Origin: Albula goreensis
Taxonomy: Eukaryota; Chordata; Actinopteri; Albuliformes; Albulidae
Assembly (NCBI GenBank): GCA_022829145.1
Contig: CM040763.1
Span: forward strand, 13,811,141-13,875,140
Length of the DNA: 64,000 bases
Direction: 5' to 3'
Of the stretch, positions 38,309 through 51,758 are shown one piece after another (position 1 is the first letter of the stretch; each line of letters opens with the position of its first letter). The translations under genes were made by a program, and so were the position numbers. The notes beneath the pieces are model-generated. The model saw nothing but the letters and a program-made list of their open reading frames with translations. It was not told the origin of the DNA and made no database searches.

Positions 38309-41300
38309 AGTGCAAGTGCACAAAGATACACAGACATGGACACATACACACACATGCACACACACATACAAAGTATAAGTATATGCATGAAAGTGCACCA
38401 TCTCCTCTGGTTTCCTCCCCCTCTATTGGTGGTTTTCTGTCAGTGCAAGCTTAATGTGGTCACAGCTTTACACCCACAGCCTCTTCATGTATCAGCATTT
38501 ATGGATCAGCACCTCAGTATTTCACACGCATTGTAGGTGCTTATCAGTGGTGTGAGAGCTCATGTGGAACTTGACATGGGTAAATTACCTTCAGTTATTA
38601 CTCAGTATAAAATTATATCGATAGTCATGTGACCCATATGATCTTTACATGGCATTAAAAGGTTATATTCCAAAATTTAATGCAATACATTGTTTCTCAT
38701 AACCAGGTGTACAAATGTAATACTCACAGGCTTCCACTGTTACACTGATATATTCATTTTCTTTTTGCATTACTGGTGTGGTTGCGGTATTTCAACTGCA
38801 TCTTTCTATTCAGAAAGCTGAAGACATCAAAATTCATATCCCTTAAAAACCTCCCTCAGTGGCTCCATGGCCTCCTCTGGGCCTCCATGGACTCCTCCCT
38901 TCCCTTCTTTCCTGATAACACGTTCTTTTCTTGGGTTTTTTTTTTCTTATGGCTGTGCGGGCCTGCTGGGCGATTGGTTTGGTGTTTGGTGTTGTCTCTC
39001 CAGACAGCAGAGATGATGGCTGCGGGCTGCAGCTGAGTGCCTTTAGGGAAGCAGCACAGGATGGAGTGCACGATTTCCCCTCAACACTGGGCTTTCCAGA
39101 TCATGTCAACTGAAAAAAAACAAAGCTGTGTTATTCAATAAAGATTATAATAGAGTTTTTGGACAAAGATCAAATATACCATTTCTCCATTCAAGTGTTT
39201 GTTTTCTGTGAATTCGTTACTTGGATGCATCCTGTGAAAAACATTGAATTGGAGCCACGTGCACCTGCAGGAAGGTTAAAGTGTAAGTATGCTCATTTTT
39301 TATTGTGTCAGTTTTGATTCCCTCTACTTTAGGTCTGTGCATACTGTAGGAGTGTCTCATTTCCTGCTTCTCCCAGCCAATTCACTCCTCCAATCAGCCC
39401 CAAACACAGATCTCCTCAATAAGATCCTCTAAGGCTCTTGAGCTGTGGCAGTAAGGACATCTGCTGCAGGACCTTAGAGCGTGTAGCCATGTCCATCCTT
39501 AATCCTGCACAGCTGTAAATCTTAAAATAGCAGCACATTTACCCTCAGGGAGACAGCGGTTGGAGCTCAGCACGCCCCCACTTCCGGAGAGGCACTTTTC
39601 ACTCATTTACCTGACAGTTACCCATGGAATTTTTCACAGCGCCATTCAAGTTCATGTTTTTGTACAATTACTGCCATAAGGAGTCATATTTACTTTGAGA
39701 ATACAGCACTTCAGTCACTTAAGGACACAGCAGATTGTGGTGCGGCAATAATGCTTCTGCAATGTTTCTAGTAATATGTTACTGTTGTACATGTCACTGT
39801 TTTTATTAATATTTTGGTACTTGCTTCTTGAGATTTTTATTTCAATGACTCTGACTGTATAATACTATATGTTTTTTCTTGCAATTGAAACAGCCCTGTG
39901 GTTGAAGTCAAAAAAGAGATGATTTGTATGAGATCAATGCTTACTGTAGGCAGAGGTAAGAATAGCACAGGGAAGCGTATCTCCTCTAGGGGACTGATGC
40001 ATTGAAGCAAACTAATGTTGAATACAGCAGAAACATTTTTAGCAGCCCAGGACATATCCTCTGCAGGCTGTCATGTTTTTAAATAATTATTTAGCTTTCT
40101 CACTACAGTTTCCCCATTTTGCATTTTAATTTACTCATTAATCCAAAATTGCCCTCTTTTCCGAAGGTAAACACCAAATCCTAAAGGTTTGGAGAGAATA
40201 ACATGTTACTATGTATGTAACAAATGAAGAAATGGAATTATTTACTAAATAACGTGAAGTATTGAAAAATGCTATGTGGGTATTGTAACTGACAGCTCGC
40301 TTACAAAGACCTAATGATAACATAATTTCTCCCCTTTACATCTTCTATTCATAAGTTGTATGCAGTCACCACTTGTATAAGTTTTCTGCTCTAATGTTCA
40401 GGTTTTGGACCAGTTTTAAACAGGGTATGGCAATTTTTTCCTTACATTTTGCATCTGAGAATTCTTGCTGTGATACAAGAGAGTGCGGTTTCTGGCTTTA
40501 CCCATGATATGTTATGTAACATTTATCTTGCAAACAAGAAATCTTCCATCAGGCAATCAACATAAAGTAGAGAACATAAAAGTGTGTGGTGTGCTTCAGC
40601 CAAAGTAAATAGTGTCTTCTGTTCTCCACAAAGAAAGGAGAAAGCAAATGGTCAACAGTGTGTGAGGTCAGTGGTACTGAACAAAAAGGAAAACCACAGT
40701 TTATGAGGATTTTTACATGGGACAATTTTACATTTTCTGGAAATGCACAACTTTGGATAAATAATAAATGCAAGGTACTGCACACTCAAGGCTCCAAGCA
40801 ATAAAAATAAATCCAACAGGAACTATCTTATCATATGGTGACAAATGCAATGCTCTTATAATTGCATCATTTGTTGTTGTATTATTTAGCATTTCATTCA
40901 TTCATGAAACATGTATTGTTATATTTTTAACCCCATGTGTTGCTTTGTTTCCTCCCATTAAAAATGCTAAATTTTCATTTTAAACACTCCCATCTGCTGC
41001 AACATCCTCCATCAATTCACAGTGTGCATTCTCTGAAATGGTAATTCTCTCAGCTCTGCAATCCACCCACAGAGCTGTGCAGCAATTTCATTGGAGAGCT
41101 GCACACAGCTGGTGAAGGCAGGCTGCAGATTCAACAGAGAATTGCCACTGTTGTAGGGCAATGCAGAGAAATACCCTGCCAATTGATACCCTCCTTCCCT
41201 GGGTGAGGGTCCCTGGCAATGGAACAAGCCAAAGCACAACTGGTAATGTCACACTGTGCCACTGCACAAGGAATTAGCAGTTTATGTGGACAGGCCACCT

Positions 41301-43286
41301 GAGAATGTTTTAAATGCATACTTCCTGCCACACTGATCTGTACTGAATTTAAAATCACTTATTCACTCAGTAACTCAATTTATCCCTCTGGTATTGTACA
41401 GGCTGACAAACATGATGATTATGAACATTAAATGGCCTTTCCTTATAGCAGATGTTAAACTGAGAAGACAGAGAGGAAGTGACCATATTTTGATCCTTAG
41501 ACTAAAGCACTGTTTGGATTGATAAGCCTCTTCAACTGTGTGCCACTCTTATTTACCCTGTGGTAGAGGATTTGATAGGCTGCTTGTTCGGACACAATGT
41601 TCCCGTTGTGGAATATGTACTAATTTTAATGACTAGTTCTGACAGTTTGCCATCATAGACAATTTTCCAATAAATAAATCCATCTCATTCATTTTCCTTG
41701 GACATTTTGGAGGAAATACAATCACCCAAATAATTTGAAATGGATATTAAACACCTGTATTTTAGTCATTTCATATTCATTTATTTAATGTGACATTAAG
41801 GGACCAGCTTAAACCCATAATTACCCTGTGTTAGGGAGAATATTATGATCAGCTTTTGCTCAACATCTTCTTATAAATATTAATAAAAACTACTGGGTGT
41901 TTGTGAAATTTGATTTGGATAGACATATAGGCTAAATCTAATGCAACTGTATACATGAAACAGAAATATTAATGAACAGGGTCAAATTGTTTTTATCAGT
42001 TCTTTTCTAAAATGTATTTTTGAAAAGTTACTATTCCAAAAGATGCTAATAAATCTTTTCAATGATTTAATCCTATAATACTTACATAAAAAAGGCAAGG
42101 TAAACGACCTTAATTGCTTGAGTGAGTCATGTAATTGCACTACAACACACAGGAGCACTGTTGGTGCTAAGAGGTCTCACAACACCTGACTAAGTCACTA
42201 AGAGGTCTAGTCATATGCAATGAAAAGACCTGACTTACTCCGGACCAGCTCTACCGGACAAGACCCCCAGCCTGCTGGGCACCTGCAAGTTTGCAATATG
42301 AACATATGTTTATTTTGTGTTCCTTGGATGGTGTAAGTCATGTGTGATTTGTATCACATTTGCAGAATCAAAATAATGAAGGGTAGACCACTCCAGTGAG
42401 AATCTTTGATGTCTGTAAGTCAACAGAGTAAAAGGAATGATTGTATAAAAGGATGGCGCTCTTGCCACATATCGTCTTAACAAATGTGTTTGGTGATATG
42501 ATAAGACTGCAAAACAAGGCCCAGGGTCAATTTCTTTACTAAGCACACCCTGTCAAATACAGTTTTGTTTGAATGCATTATTAAGAATAAATGTGTAATC
42601 AAAATGATTCAGCACTCTGGACAGCTCTCTCCAAACCCTTTTTGCTGTTCATGAATATAATCAATATGAAAGCTAAGTAAATCTTATTCCCCATTGCCTT
42701 GAAATATATGATAAAATTCTAGAACCAGCTGACCAATGAAAATCTATTCCTCTGTCTAAACCCCACCCACTGGATTTTTGACTAAATTGCAAATGCAAAA
42801 ACTGAGCTCACAATCTTACTTAGATAATGGTATCATATTTTGGGAAACAAAAGGAAATTGAGTTTTTTTCCAATGCAGACAGTATGATTTTGGCTATACA
42901 ATTTTAAATTTGTTACTGAGGTGAACCAGTCAAGCTCACTTTATATATTTTACAAAGGGGTGAGCATTTAAACGCAAATCAATTGTCATTACTCATGGTC
43001 ATTTACTCTGTTTAATAAAATCATATGCTCAGTGCCTTTGTTTGATTTCCTCTTTTTGTGAACTCGAAATATGTGCATGCTCACTATCCATCTAATCTGT
43101 TTGCTCTGCCCTTTCGCTATGATGCAGGAGAGAAGCAGTGATCGAAATGCACATTTTACCACAGCAGACAAAATATTTCAGTGGACCGGAAACGGGACAG
43201 TAAAGGACACCTTCTCAGTTCAAATGCAGAAGGCTTCTTCCCCTGCTCACGCCACTTCTGAAGGACACAGAGCCATGAAAACATAG

Positions 43287-43317
43287 ACCCCCACCCCCAC
43301 CCTCCACCCCCTCCCCA
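43287..43317 (-). other. G-quadruplex-capable tract on minus strand
   Basis: The plus strand has C-runs of 5, 5, 3, 5 and 4 with loops of one to four bases. The minus strand thus has a textbook quadruplex motif of five G-runs in about 30 bases, some 5.7 kb upstream of the probable promoter. Confidence 0.7.
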
Positions 43318-43863
43318 GAAACAAACAGTAAGTCATGAGCCTTGTCAATAATTTATGAAAACCATAGGGTATATGTTCATATTTCTGTGTACTGTACACA
43401 AGTCAAAAAGGAAAACCTGAATTATTAAGTGTTCTAAGGTATTCAGCTATCTGATTTTATTCACATGGTGAAGGCAGTAGCTCACAGAGAGTTGGCATGG
43501 TTTGGTGGGGGGGATAGGCACAGTGCAGGAGGTTAAATTGAAATGAATTACTGTAATTTGTTTATTATTTATTTTGGTCGTTCAATATGTGACCTTCAGA
43601 TCTCCCCAAAGTCAGGTTTAACTGCTTTGATTCACTCACTTAATAATGCAATCGATGGCATTCCCCCTGAACCAGTCCAAAACCCAACTGGTGATGCTCG
43701 ACTTTACAGAAGCTCACTTTCTGTTTTCAAAGGTCAGAGGAAAATCAAAGGAGAAATAAACGATGCATTAAGTTCAAAAGTGCTCTTACATCTAGAAAGA
43801 GATTATCTGTATTGATTCCCTGCTAACATGTATATCTGTACATTAGGGGAAAATCTTCAATAT

Positions 43864-43887
43864 TATATATATATATACACACACACA
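43864..43887. repeat. (TA)n-(CA)n short microsatellite
   Basis: About six TA units then five or six CA units. Confidence 0.85.
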
Positions 43888-45318
43888 TCTACCACCAACA
43901 GATATAATCCGTACTCTTATGTTTTCTGTTGGGTTCACCTTGGTAGGTTTGACTTTTAGAATTACAAACACATGGTGAATGATTTTTGTCACGACTGAAA
44001 AACATTCACTTTGCATACAGTATGACGGATATTTGAAAAACACACAAATTAAGGAAACAAACAAGACTGAGATGAAACATAATGCTGTGCTGTGAATTAC
44101 AAATCTATACAGCGGACTGGGTGGTTTTCCTCTTTGAAGTGAAAAATGAATGGTCTCTCTGGCCAACATGAAATGGACATGGCTTGGTGTGATAAACTGT
44201 GGTTAAAACACACTGTTTATTTGTTTACTGACATGTTTTAGGTGGTAGTTTCATTCTTCCTTACAACAGCCATAACATGTGCTGTTTTTAAGAGAATGTA
44301 TGTTTATTTATTTTATTATTTTTTGCATTTCCTCTGTCAGGTATATCATGCTGAAAAAAATGCAAAGAATCTGGCAGGATATTGAGCTAATGTTTAATCT
44401 GGCAGGACTTTGGTTCGCTGTGGGAAAAATGTATCCACCTTGATGCACATCACATCGTCATGTGATTAAATTGCCAGGGACTTGTCAGTGTTTCTGCTTA
44501 TTTTGAGTCACATCTATGCTTTTCTTTTTAAAAGTAGAAAGCTGTCATATTTCATCACTTCTAAAAACGCATGTGTACATGACACAGTGACATGTAATAG
44601 AACTTTCTGAGAGTGTCTTAATGCAAAATTGTATTTAGCGAGCATCCAAATTTCTGATTTAGATTTAAACCAGGTTTGTCTTGGGTAATGTGCTTGAAAA
44701 TTGTTATTTCTGGCTATCATTAAGGTTTTTTCTGTTGCTGTTTCCTAATGTATCCCTTGCACATACGGTCACACAGCAGCAGAAATATATTTTTCGTCTC
44801 CCTGTTTAGCACAATACCATTACATTTTTTTCTTTCTTCCATGCTACTATTCAAATATTTACTTTCTAAGACACTACAGTTTAAACCCACACTAAGTAAT
44901 TCAATATCATTCAAATGATTATTATATAAAATATTACCATTCTCATCCTCATTCCAACACACCATTGTAACCGTTTAACACACTATCAATTAAACACTTA
45001 CTGTGTAGCACGCTGGTAGTCAAACACGCAGTGTACAAAGTGCTGTCATTCATGCATTCATTTTGAATGGGGAAATAGTTATAGTTCAGGATTTAAGTTC
45101 AGTGCTGACAATTATACTGTGCGAACAAGTCAATGTGTCACATATCTAATCTTAAAAATTTGAGCATTACAGCTAAGAGGGAAAAATCATTCAAATTGCT
45201 ACAGAGAGCTGAATTCCATGTCTTCACTGCATTCCTGTTAGCGTTTAAGTGTTAGTGTGCGTGGGCAGGTGGATGAAGATATATGCCAATGTAAACATTC
45301 ACAGACACAATACAGAAC

Positions 45319-45395
45319 CTCTCTCTCTCTCTGTCTCCCTCCCCTCTCTCTCTCTCTCTCTCTTTCCTTTACACACACACACTCACACACACATT
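45319..45395. repeat. (CT)n and (CA)n low-complexity tract
   Basis: CT-rich sequence with small interruptions to about 45363, then CA-rich sequence from 45371. Confidence 0.9.
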
Positions 45396-45886
45396 CATGC
45401 TCATATAGTAATACCTATGGCACACATACCTTATTCATGTACCATATCCACAGGTTGCTCCAAATATCAGTGTCCTGGTCTGAACTCATTAGAGAAGCAT
45501 TCTGCTGTGCAGGGCCTGCCATTCTAAGTGGGTCAGTTCGGCTGTGATGTAATACTACAGCAGAGACTGACTGGGAAAATTGTGCTGTGGGGGCGGGATG
45601 AGAATAATGACTTCCAGTATCTGTGAGTGTCTGAAAGTTTATGTAGTTATCACTTCACTCGGTGCCTCTTTGGATACATTAACCCTGTGTTCAGTACTGT
45701 AGCAGCACATGTTCTTGCATGTCCTCACAATGATTTCTGTCTTCCTACAAGTCAATGACAAACCAGTGTAGAAATGATGCAAGCAGTGGAAGTCAGGAAG
45801 AATTTAATCAGTTCTGATAAAACCCTCGTTGTCAAAACAGATCCTCCAGGCATTTAAGTTCATAACATGATGGATTTTACGATGAG

Positions 45887-45935
45887 CCCCAACCACCCCC
45901 AGCCCCACCTCCCCCATCTCCCTGCCCCACCACCA
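45887..45935 (-). other. Second G-quadruplex-capable tract on minus strand
   Basis: C-runs of 4, 5, 4, 5, 3 and 4 lie within about 45 bases of the plus strand, so the minus strand carries six G-runs with short loops. Confidence 0.6.
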
Positions 45936-46004
45936 TCACTCCTTAAAAAGCCCATGTAATGTGCAGGAAGAAAAGGACAGGAAATGAAGTGCAGAGATAC
46001 AGAT

Positions 46005-46400
46005 GCTCCTATGTTCTGGAACATTCTCGGTTGTACCATTCCACAGCAGCAGTGACTGGCAGAAAGGCTGCACTGGGCCCTAGCCTGTGCTCTGAGGCAC
46101 AGCCTTAATGTTTTAGCAGCGAAATTTACCCAATTAAATATTAATCACGCACAGACCGCATAGTTATATGATTTGTAGTTTTGAGAGGAAATGGCTGCTC
46201 AAAGACTAAAGTTTGTGCCTCATGATCTGTGGGCCCCCATACATCCATTACGCATATAAATTTAATGGTCACAAGTTCCATTTGAGAGGGGAGAAACAGT
46301 AATGAGCTGCGCAGTATAAATAAAACAGTGCTGATAGGATTTCATCAGATTCAAATGAGGGAAAGTGGTGATCTGATGTTCTGATATTGCTAAAATGGGT
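46005..46400. promoter_or_regulatory. Candidate distal regulatory segment
   Basis: Complex sequence without simple repeats, with homeobox-like AT cores (for example TTAAATATTAAT near 46134), a consensus three-unit heat-shock element at 46014-46026 (TTC, GAA, TTC at two-base spacing) and a few CpGs. The texture resembles conserved noncoding elements near developmental genes. No alignment was possible, so this is a suggestion only. Confidence 0.25.
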
Positions 46401-47359
46401 TACATGAAGCAATAGAATCTTGACAAAGTCTTTATGTGTTAAATAAGAGTGGGAAAAACTAACAAACTAACAGATTTTCAAATGAAGTTGATAAGAACAA
46501 TAACCCTGGAAACTTCACAAAACCCAGAAGCATGATGCCAACAGACCTTTGACCCCACAAGTATTTAAAAAATCCTTTAATATAGGCTGTTTGATTTTCT
46601 TGGGGAAGACAGTGTTCTCCAAAAAAAAACTTAATATTTATCTTGTGCACAAGACAATGAGGGTTTTGTGTTTGTATGATAAACACATGCAGTTGAGTTG
46701 AGAGAAAAACAGCATTAGGCTATCTTATTTTAATTGCAATATCAATAAAAAATGTGGGCTTTAAGGTTCAAATTGCCTTTGATCCTCTACATCATACAAA
46801 GGTTTAAAAGGTTGTTTTCGTTTAGATCTACAGCAGGCCAGTAATACACGTAATCATCATGTTGCACAGAAATATTGGAAGAAGGTAACCCTTTATCTAT
46901 CTCCAGTGCAGGCTATGGATGTATTTTCAGACTATGACAATTTTTGTACAAGTTTTGTATTGTGCAGGCACACATGGCATAAAATGAAATGTTTACTGAA
47001 AGCAACCAGTGACTGTCCTGTGAGACCCAATGTTTGTTAAAACTTCATTGATATAACAGCGAAGAAAATATTTTATATTAATATTAAATTGAATATCATC
47101 CTCCAGTGCTACATTTTCATTTGCATTTATATTCTTTCTTACCACTGGCAAAACACTTCTGTGTGAGGAGGTGCAGAAATACATCCAGCCATGTCTTGAC
47201 TTTATCATCATTTTTAAACTTGAAAATACAGCATGCAAAGCATCGGCTTCAGCTCTGAAGCCAGTTACAGCATCATTCATGAGGGCAGAGGCCCTGCTTA
47301 CTGTTTTTGTTTTTGAATGAAACAGCATACTGTATGCTTATGTGGATATTTCTGTTACC

Positions 47360-47360
<1 letters not shown>

Positions 47361-47399
<39 letters not shown>
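47361..47399. repeat. (GT)n-(GA)n microsatellite
   Basis: Ten bases of GT followed by 29 bases of GA. Confidence 0.95.
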
Positions 47400-47402
<3 letters not shown>

Positions 47403-47623
47403 GCGTGTGAGTGCATGCATGTATGCATTTCATGCAGTTTTTTTGCATGTCAGTATGAAGGTATGCAAGTAAAAATGGTTTGTATGTGTGTATGTTGCGT
47501 GTTACAGTAGTGTGTATATTTATATGGTATGCATCTGTGTGCTTGTTTATGTGTTTCCATGTAACCGGTGAAGGTTTCTGTGCATATATGTGGGTGACAG
47601 GTGTTTGTGGTGTGAGTGTGTGA

Positions 47624-47737
<114 letters not shown>

Positions 47738-49662
47738 CACGCAAAGTCTTTTGTGTGAATCCATATGTATGAGACTGATGACACCATTTGGAGGAGCTGT
47801 ACTCAGTGTATTTAAACAACGTATGAAATCAGAATTGTGATTAATCTGGCTGGGAACATTCTCAGATATGTCACCAATAATTCATCAGTGCCATTGCATA
47901 ACATGTCATATGAGCCATATATGAGTGGGTGGTGTATTCTGATTGGACCTGACTCTGAGTCAGTGTCATGAGATCACTTTAACTTTGGCTCAAACCAAAT
48001 GAAAATTTCCAGGCTTGATTAATTAATCACACTGGAGCACTGAGGGATGCTTTTCCACAAGGTGAAGGTAAGAAGGAAGATCACACAAATACAGTGAAAT
48101 TACACACAGAAACCTAAACAAGGCCATCAATACCAAGATCACTGGCTGAAATGTTTTAAGATCACCTTAGCATGAAAAATATTACTTATATTTGCAACAA
48201 TTTTTCAGCAACTTTCAATTAATTTGTAATGAATAGTCTATTCATTTTTTATGATTTCCTTAAGACATAAAAAACGAATATAGACCTCATATATATAAAT
48301 CATATTTCCAGAAGACCTTTTCATGTATCCTTTATGACTTTCTTAAGATTACATGGTTTTGATCATGCATCACAGAAAGAAATGCATTTAAATGAAGTAT
48401 ACGGATTTCAAGTATATGATGTATATTAATTTATAAAGACATGCCACTGGAGAAAAAATGAGATCATGTTCTTTTCATGCTTTTAAAATGCAGGTAGAAA
48501 TCAGATACAAATTCTTCTATTAATCCAGTGAATGGATACATCCACCAACAATCTAATTTAGTCTGAGCTGGTTTCTGTTTCTATGACAACTAGATGGTAG
48601 ACACATCCTTGACAGACTTATACCCACATTCAGTCTGGATGCAGTGCCCTTTCACTTCAGGGGTAGGCTTTTTGGGTTTGTACGTAAAAGATGGTTCAGT
48701 AGGTACCATACTCAAACTGCTGTGAGCAAGAACAAACAGAATATTGTGTTTTAGATCCACTCCCTATAACTATTGCTGATTTGGTTCTTGGGCACTGGGG
48801 AAAAGTGAACCTTGAAAAGAAGTTTTGGATTGTTCGGAATAAAATGCAGGGATAAGTAATAACATCAACAGTATAAGAGTAAAAAGATGCAGACATCAGA
48901 AATATCTGAGACCTATTCAGGGCATGAATGAAAAACATTTAACTTGGTGCCTTTAGGAGATGGCAGTCAAAGAGAGCAAGAGAATGGACTGTAGTTTATC
49001 CGTTTTCCCACCAGAAGAAAGTTTCCAGCGCTAAATATTTGATATTTAAAATTCAAAGTTTGGTGCAAGGATACATTATAAATAGAGGATATAAAAGATC
49101 GTACATGATTGTGCTGCTCATTCATTGCACAGCTTCTCACTGCCCAGATTCCTTTAGAATAAAGAATCAAATACCTCTGAGCAGATTTTTGATATGGGAA
49201 GCTAAGGTAGCCTATTACACAGGACATGCCAAAAAGGATTAAACGGAATATCAAAAGAACGTAATGAGAATTTTTGCAGTAATTATTTCAAAATCTGTGC
49301 AAGCAATGACTGAACTGCTTAAGGGGTAAAAAAGTAAATCCTTTGCCCCAGATACTTTCAAACAAAGACATTGACCTAATTTTGTATATGGAGGTGGGCA
49401 TGAGCTATGTAGCCAATGCAACATGCTATTGCTCAGTTATATCTAAATCCAACACAAGAGAACACCTTTGAGCTGTATGTGGCTGCTCGTGTGTATACAG
49501 CTGGCATTTGAAGATTAAAGGCATACCTGGAAAGCAGAAAGGTATGCAAGAGCGAAACTTTAATCCTGTCCTGTCAAAAATGCTTCAGTCCCTTAATATC
49601 AGAGTCATTATATTCTCTTTGGTTCCATACTGCACAATTATAATACTTATATGTCATCATGG

Positions 49663-49856
49663 TTACATTTACATTACATTTAGGCACTTTGCAGATAGCC
49701 TTATCCGAAACAAATTACACAGCTTACATTTGAATACATTACCCATTTATTCAGATGGATATTTACTGAAGAAATTAAGGTGCAGTGCTTTGCTCAAGTA
49801 AACAACAGCAGAGAAGTTAATCTGAAATCTTTGAGTTTCCAGCCCAGTGCCCTACA
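49663..49856 (+). repeat. Degenerate teleost dispersed repeat
   Basis: The segment carries the order of motifs typical of a very common fish interspersed repeat: a repeated TACATTTACATTACATTT start, then a GCAGA..CC TTATCC core, a TGGATATTTACTGAAG block and a TTGCTCAAG block followed by CAACAGCAG. Each block differs from the form I recall by several bases, so this is an old copy. I cannot name the family with confidence. No coding content. Confidence 0.65.
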
Positions 49857-51053
49857 CACATTCATATTTCTGTACTGGAAGGTGTAAACATGTTTATTCA
49901 GTAACTCTGACAGAAATATTTCTTTTAAATATACTGTGATATAAATGATCTGATATTTATAAATTATCACCCATACATAAACAAATGCACACCAGATGTT
50001 CAAGATATATCTAAGAATAATTTCTAATGAGAATTAAATTAAATGGAATAGTTAATGAATTATGAATAGAAAATATCAATTATATTTGAAAATATGTTAT
50101 TTTAATTGAATTGTCTTGATTACTTTTTGTACCTTTAGTACATCTAGAAAATGTGGAGGTGGGATATCTGCATTTAACCTCCCAGAATCAAAGACAATAT
50201 GAGTGCATCCCCCCTCTCCCACTCACTGCATTAACATTCAAGGCCTTATTAATATTGAATAATTGAAATGTTTAATATGACAAGTGCAACAGCAAGCATA
50301 TGTCCACTTCATGTTTATGTCAATCATTAGGCATATTTCCAGTTTTGTCTTTAAATTAATAACAACACATGAATATATGGATTGACATCAATGAATCATA
50401 CCATCAGATGCAGGTATTAAGTGAAAAGACACACAAACAAACAAAAATGTGTTGCTAGCAGTCTTACCACCAGATTGGCTCAAAAGAAGGGAGCTTACCG
50501 ACAAGCTTATATGATTCATTCCTAATGTTTATAAAGTGTATTTATTTGAATTAAATTATTTGAAGAAAACAGATAATAATATATGGCTTTCAGAAACGAC
50601 TAATCTACTTAGCTTACCAGATATGAAGGCTTAGAAAATAATGCTAATTAATTTACCCACAAAAGTGCTGAATTTGTTAGATATTGGCAGTGTTTTGGCT
50701 GTTAGTTTTGCTGAACGGTAGATTATAAATACTTCTGTATTACAAACTAGCGCCTGCATTGTTGAATATAAAGCCTCTTAGTGTTCCACTATATGTTGTC
50801 ATGGTAGCTGCAGATAAAGAGGGGCGTGGACTTAGTCCTTTGGCTGTGGTGCCAAGTTTCTCAGGCCAGTGGACAGTTTCATGCCAGAAGTTTCACTGCT
50901 CCCTTCAAAATGATAAGCACCAAATATCTACAGCAAATATGTATATGTTTTTAAATCGGCCCTACAACGTTATATAATGTCCAATAATAAATGTGAGATA
51001 GCTGATAAATACTCTGGCCATGTCCACCATGTAAAATTCACCTCTGCTATATG

Positions 51054-51061
51054 CTCTACAT
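51054..51061. repeat. Left target-site duplication of the hAT element
   Basis: CTCTACAT, paired with CTCTCCAT at 51751-51758 (7 of 8 identical). Confidence 0.8.
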
Positions 51062-51750
51062 CAGCAATTCTCAACGTCAGTCCTACGGACCCACTGTGTT
51101 CGCTGGTTTTTATTCCCACCACAACTGCAATCCCAGAATCTAAACAAGCTGGTAAGTTTCTTAATAAGGTGCTATTCATGTTGTAGGGATTATTTACCAT
51201 TCAAAGCCATGTTATGTCTGAATTATATATGCATGCAATGAAGAATAAATTTCCTGTATTCACATTATGCCATATTGCAAACAATTACATAAAAACAAGT
51301 AGCTCATATTAAAGAGCAGAGTGAATCAATGGGCACTTCATTGGAAAGGTTGTGGACACATGGCCACTAAAACTAATCATTTGGTAGACAATGAAGGTTT
51401 CGAAGACAAAGCTAATTATAATGAGCCAAACCTACATTGTGTTAGTAAGCGTAAGGGAAACAATTAAGAGCTTAATCATGTGCTCAATGACTTAAGGAGC
51501 CTATTGATTCACCCCAGTCTATTAATTGGTATAAACAGGTATGAAAACTTATTCTTTTTGTGTTTTTGTGTGCAAACACAATGTGAATATAGGAGCTTTT
51601 TCTTCATGACATGAACATTATCTCTCAAATCATGAAAAGCACCTAACTGTGAACAATTAACAGCTTGTTAAGGTTCTGGGGTTGCAATTGTGGTTGGAAC
51701 AAAAACCAGTGAACACAGCGGGCCCCCAGGACCGACGCTGGGAACCGCTG
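51062..51750. mobile_element. Non-autonomous hAT-type DNA transposon, 689 bp
   Basis: The ends are long imperfect inverted repeats of about 120 bases: left 51062-51180 and right 51631-51750. The right end begins CAGCGGTTCCCAGCGTCGG when read inward, and the left begins CAGCAATTCTCAACGTCAG; both continue with a matching CTGTGTTC, CTGGTTTTT and AACAAGCTG series. Many mismatches are C/T or A/G, as expected from CpG decay. The flanks are CTCTACAT (51054-51061) and CTCTCCAT (51751-51758), an 8-bp duplication with one mismatch, fitting the hAT pattern nTnnnnAn. The interior has no transposase frame, so it would have been moved in trans. Confidence 0.85.
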
Positions 51751-51758
51751 CTCTCCAT
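51751..51758. repeat. Right target-site duplication of the hAT element
   Basis: CTCTCCAT, paired with CTCTACAT at 51054-51061. Confidence 0.8.

Noticed and set aside
43543..43815. 90-codon plus-strand frame near 43.6 kb
   Set aside because: Reads somewhat protein-like but has no family match or exon signals; kept as chance.
46755..46780. GGTTCAAAT resembling a tRNA B box
   Set aside because: No A box at the right distance and no cloverleaf.
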